Shown piece by piece: positions 12,301 through 24,600 of a stretch of 64,000 bases of DNA. Positions within the stretch are counted from its first letter, which is position 1; each line of letters starts with the position of its first letter. The position numbers and the translations under genes are program-made. The notes beneath the pieces were generated by a model. It was not told the DNA's origin. It ran no database searches and saw only the letters and a list, made by a program, of their open reading frames with translations. Origin of the DNA: Phymorhynchus buccinoides (taxonomy: Eukaryota; Mollusca; Gastropoda; Neogastropoda; Raphitomidae); contig CM065697.1 of NCBI GenBank assembly GCA_017654935.2, forward strand, positions 46,679,263-46,743,262, given 5' to 3'.

Positions 12301-15300
12301 GTCTTTGAAAGGACTAAATGGAAGTCTGAGAGAGAGTGAAAGTGTGTGTGTATCTGCATGGGTGCTACTCTTTAATTTGTACACTGATTTCAGTATTTTT
12401 AATTTTCCATGAAACTGAACTTCATTTTTTTTAAAATTCATACCCCCCCTCCCCCAATTTTTTAATTTTTACCACAAGCGATTTGGGGCATTTTGAACTT
12501 GATTGGTCTATCTTGGAAGTTTACAAAGGCAATGTAATAATTTTGCAAGGCTTATCAGACTCAAACTGTCTCTGTCTATCATTTTAACTGTCTGCCTCGT
12601 TATCTCTCTCTCTTAACTTGCCCCTCTGAATCGTCCGATGGGGCTATGCCCCTGTACCCTGCCAGGGCCATGAGTCCCTGGACCCCTGCCTTTCAGAGGG
12701 TTTTTTTCATTTGGGGGAGTTGCACCCATGTATCTGTGTGTGTGTTTGCATGTGTGTGTGTGCTTACATGCTAACGTGTGTGCTTCTGTGTGTGTATATG
12801 TATGTCCGTGTGCGTGTTCGTTCAGTCCTTGATTTAATGTCTGTCCACAATGCAGTGATGCTAGAATTAGACAAAAATAAAATCGTGTACAATTACATAT
12901 CGTCGGTGAAATTCAAAAACCTTGTATCTCAATTTTTGGGGGGTTGAGTTTGATACAGAGTCAGCTCTCTAATTTTTCCTTCCACCAAAAGCTCGTATCT
13001 CTAACAACTTTCTATCTGGGGTAAATGAGGTTGTGTAAATTGAAGAAAAATTCGTAAGTCCCAAATTCATATCTTCGTTCTTTTCAAGTGTAAATTTATT
13101 TTTTTTAAAGTAATTTTAGCAAAATGCAGGACTAAACTCGCAATGTCTTGAACAACATATTCATCATAGTTAATCAATTGTGGTCAACACGGTTCATTTT
13201 TAAAACATTTTTTTTCATTTTTCTCAAAACTACCAACATTGAGATACAAGGTTTTTGAATTTCACCGACGATATATTTATTATTTTCATGCGTATGCCTG
13301 TGCTTGTGGACCAGTTATCACTACAAACTTCAAATTTACATAATTTATTTATTTGATTTCAAAAAAGCCATAAAACACCAATGCTTTCTGTTTTATTTAT
13401 TTATTTGGTTACTTATTCGTTTATTTATGCAACTATTTATTTATTTATTTATTTAGCTGCCTATTGACTGATTGCTTCTTTAATAATCTTTGTCTCATGC
13501 ATTGATCAACCGACTTTGTGATTGCGTGTTCGTTTTTTGTGTGTTTTTATTTTGTGTGTTGTTGTTTCTTATGTGTGTGTATGTATGTGTGTGTGTGTGT
13601 GTTGCTGTTGTTGTTGGTTTCTTATGCTTGCTTGTATTACACCCCTTTGTAACCCCATCCCCATGACATGGGCATCATGGCCTGGTGCATTAAACCATCC
13701 AAATCCAAATCCGAAAGAAAAAAAATTTCAAATTAAAAATTCAGGTTACAAGTTCAAGGTACAAGATTACAAAAGTAACTCTAATTATTGCACTGCTGTT
13801 TTTACCCGCTTACGAGCATAACAAAATATTGATATAAAGACGACACTGAAAAGATTTGTATCTGTCCGATGGCTTTTCTCTGTGCAAGTTCAGTTTTATA
13901 CAGACAACATTACAAAAGACTTTATCTGTGTTGTGTTTAATGTTTGTTGTTTTTTGATTCTTCAGGTGTGGATCTGGAAGAAGTACCCCTGTTGGAATCC
14001 CACATTTCCAGACACTTCCAGACGCTGCCTGGAAGGGTGAGTCCATGTTTGTGTTCAGAAGGGGTGTCAGGCATCAGAATTGTCAGAGGGTTTGCAAGTT
14101 TCAGAGGATTAAGAATTTCTGACAGAAGATTGGCTTCTAAGTTCTACTGGTCTTTTTAGTGAACATAATACTTTCTGTCAAACAGCATTATAAACTGATT
14201 TCCATGGATGCTCCTGCTTCAGGATGTCCTGAAGTTCAGGATTTGTTTTATTGCTTGGAGCCAGCGTTGCTGGATTATGAGAATTTGAGAAGATACATTT
14301 TGCTGGTTATAGTCCCCCTGGGGGTCTTCCATGCAAATAGTACCCCCACCTTCTGGAAGTTCTGTGCTTGTAACTTCCTCTAATCTGTCTCTCTCTTTGA
14401 CTCTGCCTTTTTCCTTGCTTTGTGCCATCTATTATCTTTCTGACTTTTTGGCCCATTCTCCTGTCTTTAAAAAAAAAAAAAATCTTCCATATAGTTTTCT
14501 TCTTTGAGCTCCTCCAAAATCGGAACGTGTCGGCTGGATGCAGCGAGGAGACCAGTGAAAACTGGAAAACGGACACATACGTACCCATTGTGGCCTTATG
14601 GCCCGGGAACGCAGAAGAAGAAGCTGGTTATGGAGGTCATGAAGTTTAACTAGAAGTGAAAGTGCAACGAGAGCCTGTCAATTACACTGGAAACTGTTGT
14701 TTCCCTTCAGCTTGGGCCAGGGCGGCCCCTGGACCCCTGCCTTGCAGGATTTTTGAAATTTCCCAGGAGCACCCATGAATTTATCACTGCATTAAGCCTT
14801 TTCAGTCAATGTTGGGAAGTGATTTCAATCTTGTCCCTCTACAGTCTGGGGCTTTGTTTGTGCCGCGGTTTTCAGAGGATTGGACTTCAGACTCTTCTGA
14901 TGCCTGGGTGTGTCGTGCATCCTATAATTCTGGGACATTTGGGGGGTGGGAGAGGATGGGGCGAGAGACTATTCTGATGCCTGGGTGTGTTGTGCATCCT
15001 ATAATTCTGGGACATTTGGGGGGTGGGAGAGGATGGGGCGAGAGACTATTCTGATGCCTGGGTGTGTCGTGCATCCTATAATTCTGGGACATTTGGGGGG
15101 TGGGAGAGGATGGGGCGAGAGACTATTCTGATGCCTGGGTGTGTCGTGCATCCTATAATTCTGGGACATTTGGGGGGTGGGAGAGGGTGCGGCGAGAGAC
15201 TAGAAAGGTGAGGAGAAGGGGCTGTTTCTTTTTTCTTTTTTTTCTTCTTCTGCGTTCCCAGGCCATATGGCCGTAATGGGTGAAGTACGTAAGTGTCTGG

Positions 15301-16139
15301 TTTTCAGTTTTCACTGGTCTCCCCCCCGCTGCATTCAGCCGACATTCCGATTGTGGATGAGCTCAAAACGGAACATTATTTGGAATGTTTTTCTGGGGGG
15401 GGGGGGGGGGGGGGAAAGGCAAGATAATGGGCCAGATAGTTGATGACAGAAAGCAAAGGAAAATGGCAAAGAGAGTGACAGACTAGAAAAAAGTTACAAG
15501 CACAGAACTTCCAGAATGTGGGGGAACTATTTTTACGAAAGACCCCCCCCGGTATCCCCACGGGGGGAGACTCCTGGAGGATGGGGTCTTCCAGCTTCCC
15601 GAATGGAGGCACGAGGCATCCACCCATTGCCCCAGGGGCTGTTTCAATGTTAAACACCATATTTTACGGACTATAAGGCGATACTTTCTTCCCAGACTGA
15701 GCCCCCTGCGCCTCATAATGTGACTAATAATATAGTAATCAACTATAACATCAGAATGTAGTGTAAAATTTGGGGGGTGCGCCATCACACAGCTTTAATA
15801 CATCCCTTTTCATATCCCTAAGAACAAAAACAAACATTTTACACAACAGTAAATGGCGTTTCCAGGCCATATGGCCATAACGGGTAAGGTATGTATGTGG
15901 CCAGTTTTCACTGGTCTCCCTGCTTCGTACAGCCGACACATTCTGATTTCAGGGGAGCTCAAAGGAGAAATATTATTTGGAAGATATTTTTTGAAAAAGG
16001 CAGGAGAATGGGCCAATAAGTCAGAAAGATAGTAGATGACAGAAGGCAAAGGGAAAAGGCAGAGTCAAAGAGAGTGGCAGATTAGAGTAAGTTACAAGCA
16101 CAGAACGTCCAGAAGTTGGGGGACCTATTTTTACGAAAG

Positions 16140-16186
<47 letters not shown>

Positions 16187-16695
16187 CCCAACGGGGATGT
16201 TTGATAATTTAATTGTATCATCTTCTGTGCAATCTAAAGGCCTTGAACTCCCATCTCCCAAGCTGTTCATTGTGAGGCCCTCCCCTATTATATGCTATGA
16301 TTGTTGTGATTATCGTTACTGTTTTTCAGTATGGGGCGGCCCCTGGCAGTCTAGAAGAGGGGGTGTACGACCTGAACGACAGCGGTCACTGGAGTCACCG
16401 TATCCCAGGGTTCAAGACGCTCAGAGACCCCGAGAAGACCAGGAAGAAGGAGGAACGGAGACGACTGAAGGAAGAGGTGAGAGAACGCACGTACATGTGA
16501 ACAAACGCGCTCACACACAAAAACAAAAATAACACTTAGATTGTTGGTCTTGATCTTGATGATGTTCATCGGCAGAATCCAATTTAGGATATAAACGCCA
16601 ACGTAGGGAAAAACTGGGGAGAGCACCTAAACCTATTGATCCCTAACTAAAAAACCAAAACCAAAGTGGGGGGGGGGGGGGGGGGGGGGGCGGGG

Positions 16696-16739
<44 letters not shown>

Positions 16740-17942
16740 ATGATCGGCAGGCTACAACGTTCCACTTTTCAGTGGGTATACTTTTATTTATTAACTCAGG
16801 AGAAGCGAAGCAAGGAGACGCAGAAGAGGAAGTAGAAGAAGGACGGCCAGACGTTCTCCCCCCAGCAGAGCGGCTGTCACCTGGAGGACTTTTGACTATA
16901 TGCAACGTGATGTTTATTTTCAGTTGTACTTTAAAGGGAATTCAAATGCTTTGTTCGGATGCAAAAACGCTCTGAAAAACGCCACAGCCTGGTTTTAGAA
17001 TATCGATAAGCACAGACTGCGAACTGTAACGCTATTATTACCTACCTTTTGTGTCACATTCTTCACAATAAATTGAGCACTCGCACATTTATTTCCCCCA
17101 AAATCGCAGGTCTGCCAGCTGGAATCAGCCAGCCATTGTGCCTCACCCACGACATCATTGCTTCGATAACATGAGGTTGACGTTATCCACAGAAAGATTT
17201 TGTTGGCTTCAAACAAGCGAAGTTATCGTGAGGAACTCTGTGGATGATGTCATAGTTTGGGAGAACGTTGTTTCACAATGAGCAGACGACGCTGAAGTGA
17301 ACTCGACGGTGCATTTATGCAAACTATGCCTTATCAGCTTGATCATGTTCAGTTTGATGTATTTTTGTGAATTCCAATAAACAGTTTATGATCCAGTTCG
17401 ATTTTGCATCATTCTGCACGCTTTTTACCTTTTTTGAAATTCTCCTTTAACCCCTTCACTGCCGAGCCCGTTTCCGGTTCCGGGGCAACTGTTTGCCAAG
17501 CTGTTTTAGGTTGGGGAGTCTATCGCCAAAAATTCTGAATAAAAGTGCACATAACCTATGCTTTTCTTAAATGGAATTGAATATACTATCATTTGAGAAC
17601 ACTCTCACATGCATTGAAACATACTGCGAAAAGCGTATGGATAGAAAAAGGGGAACTCTTAGAATAACCCTATGACGGATATTATCGTGACGGGGCAGTT
17701 CATAGGTTACCGTAAGTTGACGGAAATATCCGTGATGGGGCAGTGAAGAGGTTAATTTATTTATTACCCCCAGGAGAAGCGGAGCAAGGAGACGCAGAAG
17801 AGGAAGTACAAGAAGAAGGACGGCAAGACGTTCTCCGCCCAGCAGAGCGGCTGTTACCTGGAGGACTTTCCCCCCTCCCCCTACAACCCCCTGCTGCCTC
17901 TCTTTGTGGAAAAGTGCATCACCTTCATTGAGACCGAAGGTA

Positions 17943-18030
<88 letters not shown>

Positions 18031-18082
18031 TGGCTTAGGCATCGCCTAAAATCTTTATCCTTGTTAAATAAAGTTTTTCAGT

Positions 18083-18158
<76 letters not shown>

Positions 18159-18288
18159 TGGCTTAGGCATCGCCTAAAATCTTTATCCTTGTTAAATAAA
18201 GCTGTTCAGTGTTCTCTCTCTCTCTCTCTCTTTCCCTGGCTTAGGCATCGCCTAAAATCTTTATTCTTGTTAAATAAAGTTTTTCAGT

Positions 18289-18350
<62 letters not shown>

Positions 18351-18474
18351 TGGCTTAGGCATCGCCTAAAATCTTTATCCTTGTTAAATAAAGCTGTTCA
18401 GTGTTCTCTCTCTCTCTTTCCCTGGCTTAGGCATCGCCTAAAATCTTTATTCTTGTTAAATAAAGTTTTTCAGT

Positions 18475-18540
<66 letters not shown>

Positions 18541-18599
18541 TGGCTTAGGCATCGCCTAAAATCTTTATCCTTGTTAAATAAAGTTTTTCAGTGTTCAGT

Positions 18600-18683
<84 letters not shown>

Positions 18684-21600
18684 GTGTGTTTGTGCGCGAG
18701 TGTCTGTAAGTCTCATTGTGTGATATATGTTGTTGTTATTCCCTGGCTTAAAGACTCCGGGGATCATCCCAACAGCCGAAGAGATTGAACACTATGGTAC
18801 AAATGCACCAACTAGGGATGAGAACGTTACGTGTGTGACCGTTTTTTATTACCCCGCCACGTGGGCAGCCACACTCCGACTTCGGAGGATTGATGTATGT
18901 TCATTCGTTTGTCTATTATGTGCACTTTGGTTTTTTAGGACAAAATACGCATGGTGTAGTGTGGAACAGAGGTAACGCGTTCGCCTTGTATGCAATAAAT
19001 CCGAGTTCGAACCTGGGTACAGGGGATTTTTCCTCTCACTCTGCGTTAGGCCTTACAGTCTGAACGTGGAGTCTTAAACAATAAACCGAGGTCCTGTGTG
19101 CCCATGCACTTAGCACACGTTAAGCCCAGTGGCAACGGAAAAGTTGTTATTTGGTCAAAATTTAACCCTTTCACCGCCCATGTCGCATTTATGCACCACA
19201 ATGGTTTTAACACCCATGTCACTAAAAGGCATAAAATCAGGGCCTGCTATTTGAAGACCCTAATTTCTCACTTTTGGGAGATAAGAATACTCCGACAGAT
19301 ACATGTCACAGAGGAATTCCCAATAGTGCAGATACAGTTGTTTTTGTCTACCCAGTTAAGGTTAATGGTATTATTTGGCTGAAAAATAGCTGGCGGCGAA
19401 AGGGTTAATGCTCCAGCCCCCCTTTTCCTTGTTGATCAGTCACACAACATTGCTTGTTAATGACAATGCCTGTTGATTTGATTTGATTTGATTTCCTTTC
19501 TGTGTTGGTTTCCAGGGATGTGCACTGAAGGGATTTATCGCATTCCTGGGAACCGCGCTCAAGGGGAACTGTTTTTGTCCAAGTTCCATGAAGGTCAGTC
19601 GCCGAGTGTCAGTGGGGGATCGCTTTTTTAATGTTGCTGTTTTGTGTGTGTGTTGGTTTTTAATGTTATATGCTGTTGTTTTGGCATTGGTGTCTTAATG
19701 TCTTTAACTCACTTGCATCGCAACGATTTTGAATTATTCAAAGACATTCACAAATCACTCCAGCCATACACACAAACAAAACATACATAAACAAAAAGAG
19801 AAATGAAAGAAGATTATGGGTTTTTTTCTTCAGGTTTAGACATAGGGAAGTGGTAGATCAGACTTTTTTATATATAGTAGTAGTAATTTTGGAATTTTAC
19901 GTCCTCTCGACCTGGGAAGGCACATATGGGACATTTGTGAGTTGTAGAAATAATATATAAGACAATACAAAACGAAAGTAGACAAATACAAGGACAGAGA
20001 CATAATATAAAACACAAAGGGGAGGGAATTCTAAAAGCGCAAGTTCAGATTAAATAATGGGGGGGATCCTGGTAAAATTTATAGAATATAGTTGTTAATG
20101 TGTTTGAACACTTGATATAACTATGAGTGTATAAAATTGATAAATTAAAATTTTCGTAGTCTGGCCTAGACACAACCCTCCTTGTTGTATTAAAATTCCG
20201 GGGCTACTTGGTTAAAAATTATAAACTTTATTTTTATTGATAAAAACCTATAAAGGCCTTATTTAACTTTTTTATATATAGACTTATACTAGACTTTATA
20301 TAGAAAAACCTCTACATCGATTGGTTTCCCCACAACAAACCACTACAAAAGCGAAGTTAGAGGCAACATTGTGGTCTGTGGTCTGAAAGTTTCTTCAGTG
20401 ATAATGATGATATGACATTCTGTCCGCAGATCCCAACGTGGACATCCTATCGTTAGACATCCCCATCAATGCCATTGGCACCGTGCTGAAAAGCTTCTTC
20501 AACGACCTGTCTGAACCCCTGGTGCCCAGGGCATTACACGATGAGCTCATGGAAGCAGCAGGTAATGATGATGATAATAACAATATGAAGTTTCTTCAAC
20601 GACCTGTCTGAACCCCTGGTGCCCAGGGCATTACACGATGAGCTCATGGAAGCAGCAGGTAATGATGATAATAACAATATGAAGAGTTTCTTCAACGACC
20701 TGTCTGAACCCCTGGTGCCCAGGGCATTACACGATGAGCTCATGGAAGCAGCAGGTAATGATGATGATAATAACAATATGAAAAGCTTCTTCAACGACCT
20801 GTCTGAACCCCTGGTGCCCAGGGCATTACACGATGAGCTCATGGAAGCAGCAGGTAATGATGATGATAATAACAATATGAAGAGTTTCTTCAACGACCTG
20901 TGAACCACTGGTGCCCAGGGCATTACACGATGAGCTCATGGAAGCAGCAGGTAATGATGATGATAATAACAATATGAAGAGTTTCTTCAACGACCTGTGA
21001 ACCACTGGTGCCCAGGGCATTACACGATGAGCTCATGGAAGCAGCAGGTAATGATGATGATAATAACAATATGAAAAGCTTCTTCAACGACCTGTCTGAA
21101 CCCCTGGTGCCCAGGGCATTACACGATGAGCTCATGGAAGCAGCAGGTAATGATGATGATAATAACAATATGAAAAGCTTCTTCAACGACCTGTCTGAAC
21201 CCCTGGTGCCCAGGGCATTACACGATGAGCTCATGGAAGCAGCAGGTAATGATGATGATAATAACAATATGAAGAGTTTCTTCAACGACCTGTCTGAACC
21301 CCTGGTGCCCAGGGTGATTAACATGATGAGCTCGTGACCTGCAACTTTTCCTGGCATTACAATGAGCTCATGGAAGCAGCAGGTAATGATGATGATAATA
21401 ACAATATGAAAAGCTTCTTGAACGACCTGTCTGAACCACTGGTGCCCAGGGCATTACACGATGAGCTCATGGAAGCAGCAGGTAATGATGATGATAATAA
21501 CAATATGAAGAGTTTCTTCAATTTTACCATGGAAAAGGAATTTCCTTTTTCAACGACCTTGAACCACTTTTGCCCAAACAATGAGCTCATGGAAGCATCT

Positions 21601-24600
21601 TTGTGTGTCTACTGTATTTTTCAAACACTTTAAAACAAGCATTTGTATAAAGTGTGGAAAAAGCAAACTAAAATACCTTCATAAATCATTTTTTTCTTCA
21701 GCTGCAGGGGGACATTACCCCCCAGACCCTGGCCCTTCAGGTTTTGTGTAGTTGCATGCATGTAATAGCTCATGGAAGCAGCAAGTAACGATTTAGATCA
21801 TATAGTTATTCTCGTCCTCCTCATTGTCATTGCAGTCGTCGTCGTCGTCATCATCATTGCCTTTGTCATCATTATTATTATCATTGTCATCATCATGATC
21901 ATTTTCATCATCATCAACATATTTGAAGCATGTCTGCAACAATCTCTGAACCTTTGGTGTTCCCGAAACTGAATTAGGAATTAATAATAGAGACTTCATA
22001 TAATTATGATGATGATGGTAATAATATCAGTAATTATAATGATGATGATACACAATTCTGGATCTGAAGTTTTTAGTTAATGTCATTTGCGTGTGTGTGT
22101 GTGTGTGTAATTATTTCTTTTACAAGCACGGGACACGGGACTAGCCTTATGGAACTTCTTGTGTGACTTTGCTACTGTAAAAACTGGACTATAAGACGCA
22201 CCTGTATATAAGCCGCATCCCTTAAATTGACAAAATATTAAGTATATATTCACATATAAGCTGCACCAGTTTTTAAGCCGCAGAGAAACTTATATATGCA
22301 CAAAGCAACACAAATATAGAAATTTTCCTACCAGAACATGAGTCTTCAATGTTCTCAGACACTTTATGTGATATTTGAATCTATTGACTACCTAAACCAG
22401 TTTTGAGTCTAAAGAAGCTCAAAATAGGCTATGGAATGTGGCCAGAAACAGATTTAATCATTCTGATAAATGTAGAATGGTAAAAAAAGATCCACAGATA
22501 GGCCGCATCAGTCTATAAGCCGCATGGGCCAAAGTGGAGGAAAAAAGTAGCGGCTTATAGTCCGCATTTTACGGTAGTCTGTTTTGTGTGCTTTGAGTCG
22601 ATGCATTATGAAGTGTATCTCTATTCATGGTGTGTTCTTCCCCCCCCCAGGCATGCCCAACAAAAGCAGTCGTCTGCTGATGCTGCGCGGAGTCATCAAG
22701 AAGCTGCCAGAGCAGAACCTTGAAGTGCTCAAGTACCTCATCTCCCACCTCTACAGGTACGTACAAACTTTGAAGTGCTCGAGTACCTCATCTCCCACCT
22801 CTACAGGTACGTATGAACTTTGAAGTGCTCAAGTACCTCATCTCCCACCTCTACAGGTACGTATGAACTTTGAAGCGCTCAAGTACCTCATCTCCCACCT
22901 CTACAGGTACGTATGAACTTTGAAGTGCTCAAGTACCTCATCTCCCACCTCTACAGGTACGTATCGAACTTTGAAGTGCTCAAGTACCTCATCTCCCACC
23001 TCTACAGGTACGTATGAACTTTGAAGTGCTCAAGTACCTCATCTCCCACCTTTACAGGTACGTATGAACTTTGAAGCTCTCAAGTACCTCATCTCCCACC
23101 TCTACAGGTACGTATGAACTTTGAAGCGCTCAAGTACCTCATCTCCCACCTCTGCAGGTGTGTATGAACTTTGAAGTGCTCAAGTACCTCATCTCCCACC
23201 TCTGCAGGTGTGTATGAACTTTGAAGTGCTCAAGTACCTCATTTCCCACCTCTGCAGGTATGTATGAACTTCGAAGTGCTCACAGGTACGTATGAACTTT
23301 GAAGTGCTTGAGTACCTCATCTCCCACTTCTACAGATACGTATGAACTTTAGAGTGCTCAAGTACCTCTACAGGTATGTATGAACTTTGAAGTGCTCAAG
23401 TACCTCATCTCCCACCTCTACAGGTACATATGAACTTTGAAGTGCTGAATTTAATAACTGATAGGTTTTTTTAAAGTAAGCATGAAAATCCGTTTAACGT
23501 CCTCCGGTCTATGGGACATCAGTAGATATAAAGATGGTGGGAACGATCCTGGAGGCAATGCCCGAAGGCAGTGCAACTCCAGGAAAGTCCCAATTTTTTT
23601 ATTTTAAAGTAAGCTGGTTTGTTGGTGGTTTGTTATTTTGAGAATCCTCAAAACGTTTTCAGGCCAGAAGGCCTTTGTTCCGCTAAAACAACACAGTGGA
23701 AACCTGTGAAGTCAAAATTGAAAGGACTGAGTTTTTTTAGATTGAAAAAAGTTTTGTTTCTATAAGAAGGAATAAATCGTGACCAAAATAAAATTGTGAA
23801 TAACTAATTTTTGGTGGTAAGCTAGATTCCACTGTGATGATGATGATGATGGAGAAGATAATGATTAACCCTTTCACCGCCAATGTTGCATTTTAGCAGC
23901 ACAATGATTTAACGCCCATGTCACTAAAAGGCATCAAACCAGGGCATGTTATTCAAAGACCCTGTTTTCTTAATTTTGGGAGGTAAGGATAGGCCTTACT
24001 TTATGAATCTCACCGAGGAATCCCCCATATTGCAGATGATATTTTTTTCTCTACGCAGGTAAGTTTAATGGAAATATTTTGCTGAAAAATGGCTGGCGGC
24101 GAAAGGGTTAATATTGTTATTCTTCTTCTTCTTCTTCTGTGTTCCCAGACCATATGGCCATAATGGATAAGGCACATATGTGTCCGTTTTTTAGTTTTCA
24201 CTGGTCTCCCCGCTGCGTACAGCCGACATTCCGATTTCGGAGGAGCTCCAGAATAAAATTATTTGGAAGATTTCTTTGAATAAAGGCAGGAGAATGGGCC
24301 AATAAGTCAGAAAGATAGTAGATGACAGAAAGCAAAGGGAAAAGGCAGAGTCAAAGAAAGTGGCAGATTATAGGAAGTTACAAGCACAGAACTTCCAGAA
24401 GGTGGGGGAACTATTGTTATTATTATTTTACTATTTGTCCAGGGTGTCTGAGCACCAGGAGGAGAACAGCATGGACGAGCGTAACTTGTCGCGGTGCTGG
24501 TGGCCCACCATCATGCGCATGGAGTTCGCCTCCTACGAGGACATGCTGCAGTTCTCCCCCCTGCCCGAGGAAATCGTCCTCACCCTCATCACGCAGTGCA

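Noticed and set aside
18081..18788. 155- and 65-codon Ser/Leu frames
   Set aside because: Product of the CT microsatellite and its interspersed unit after p190 exon G.
20534..21357. Antisense frames of 129 and 144 codons over the exon I array
   Set aside because: Shadows of the sense exon repeats; the sense strand carries the RhoGAP exon and donors.
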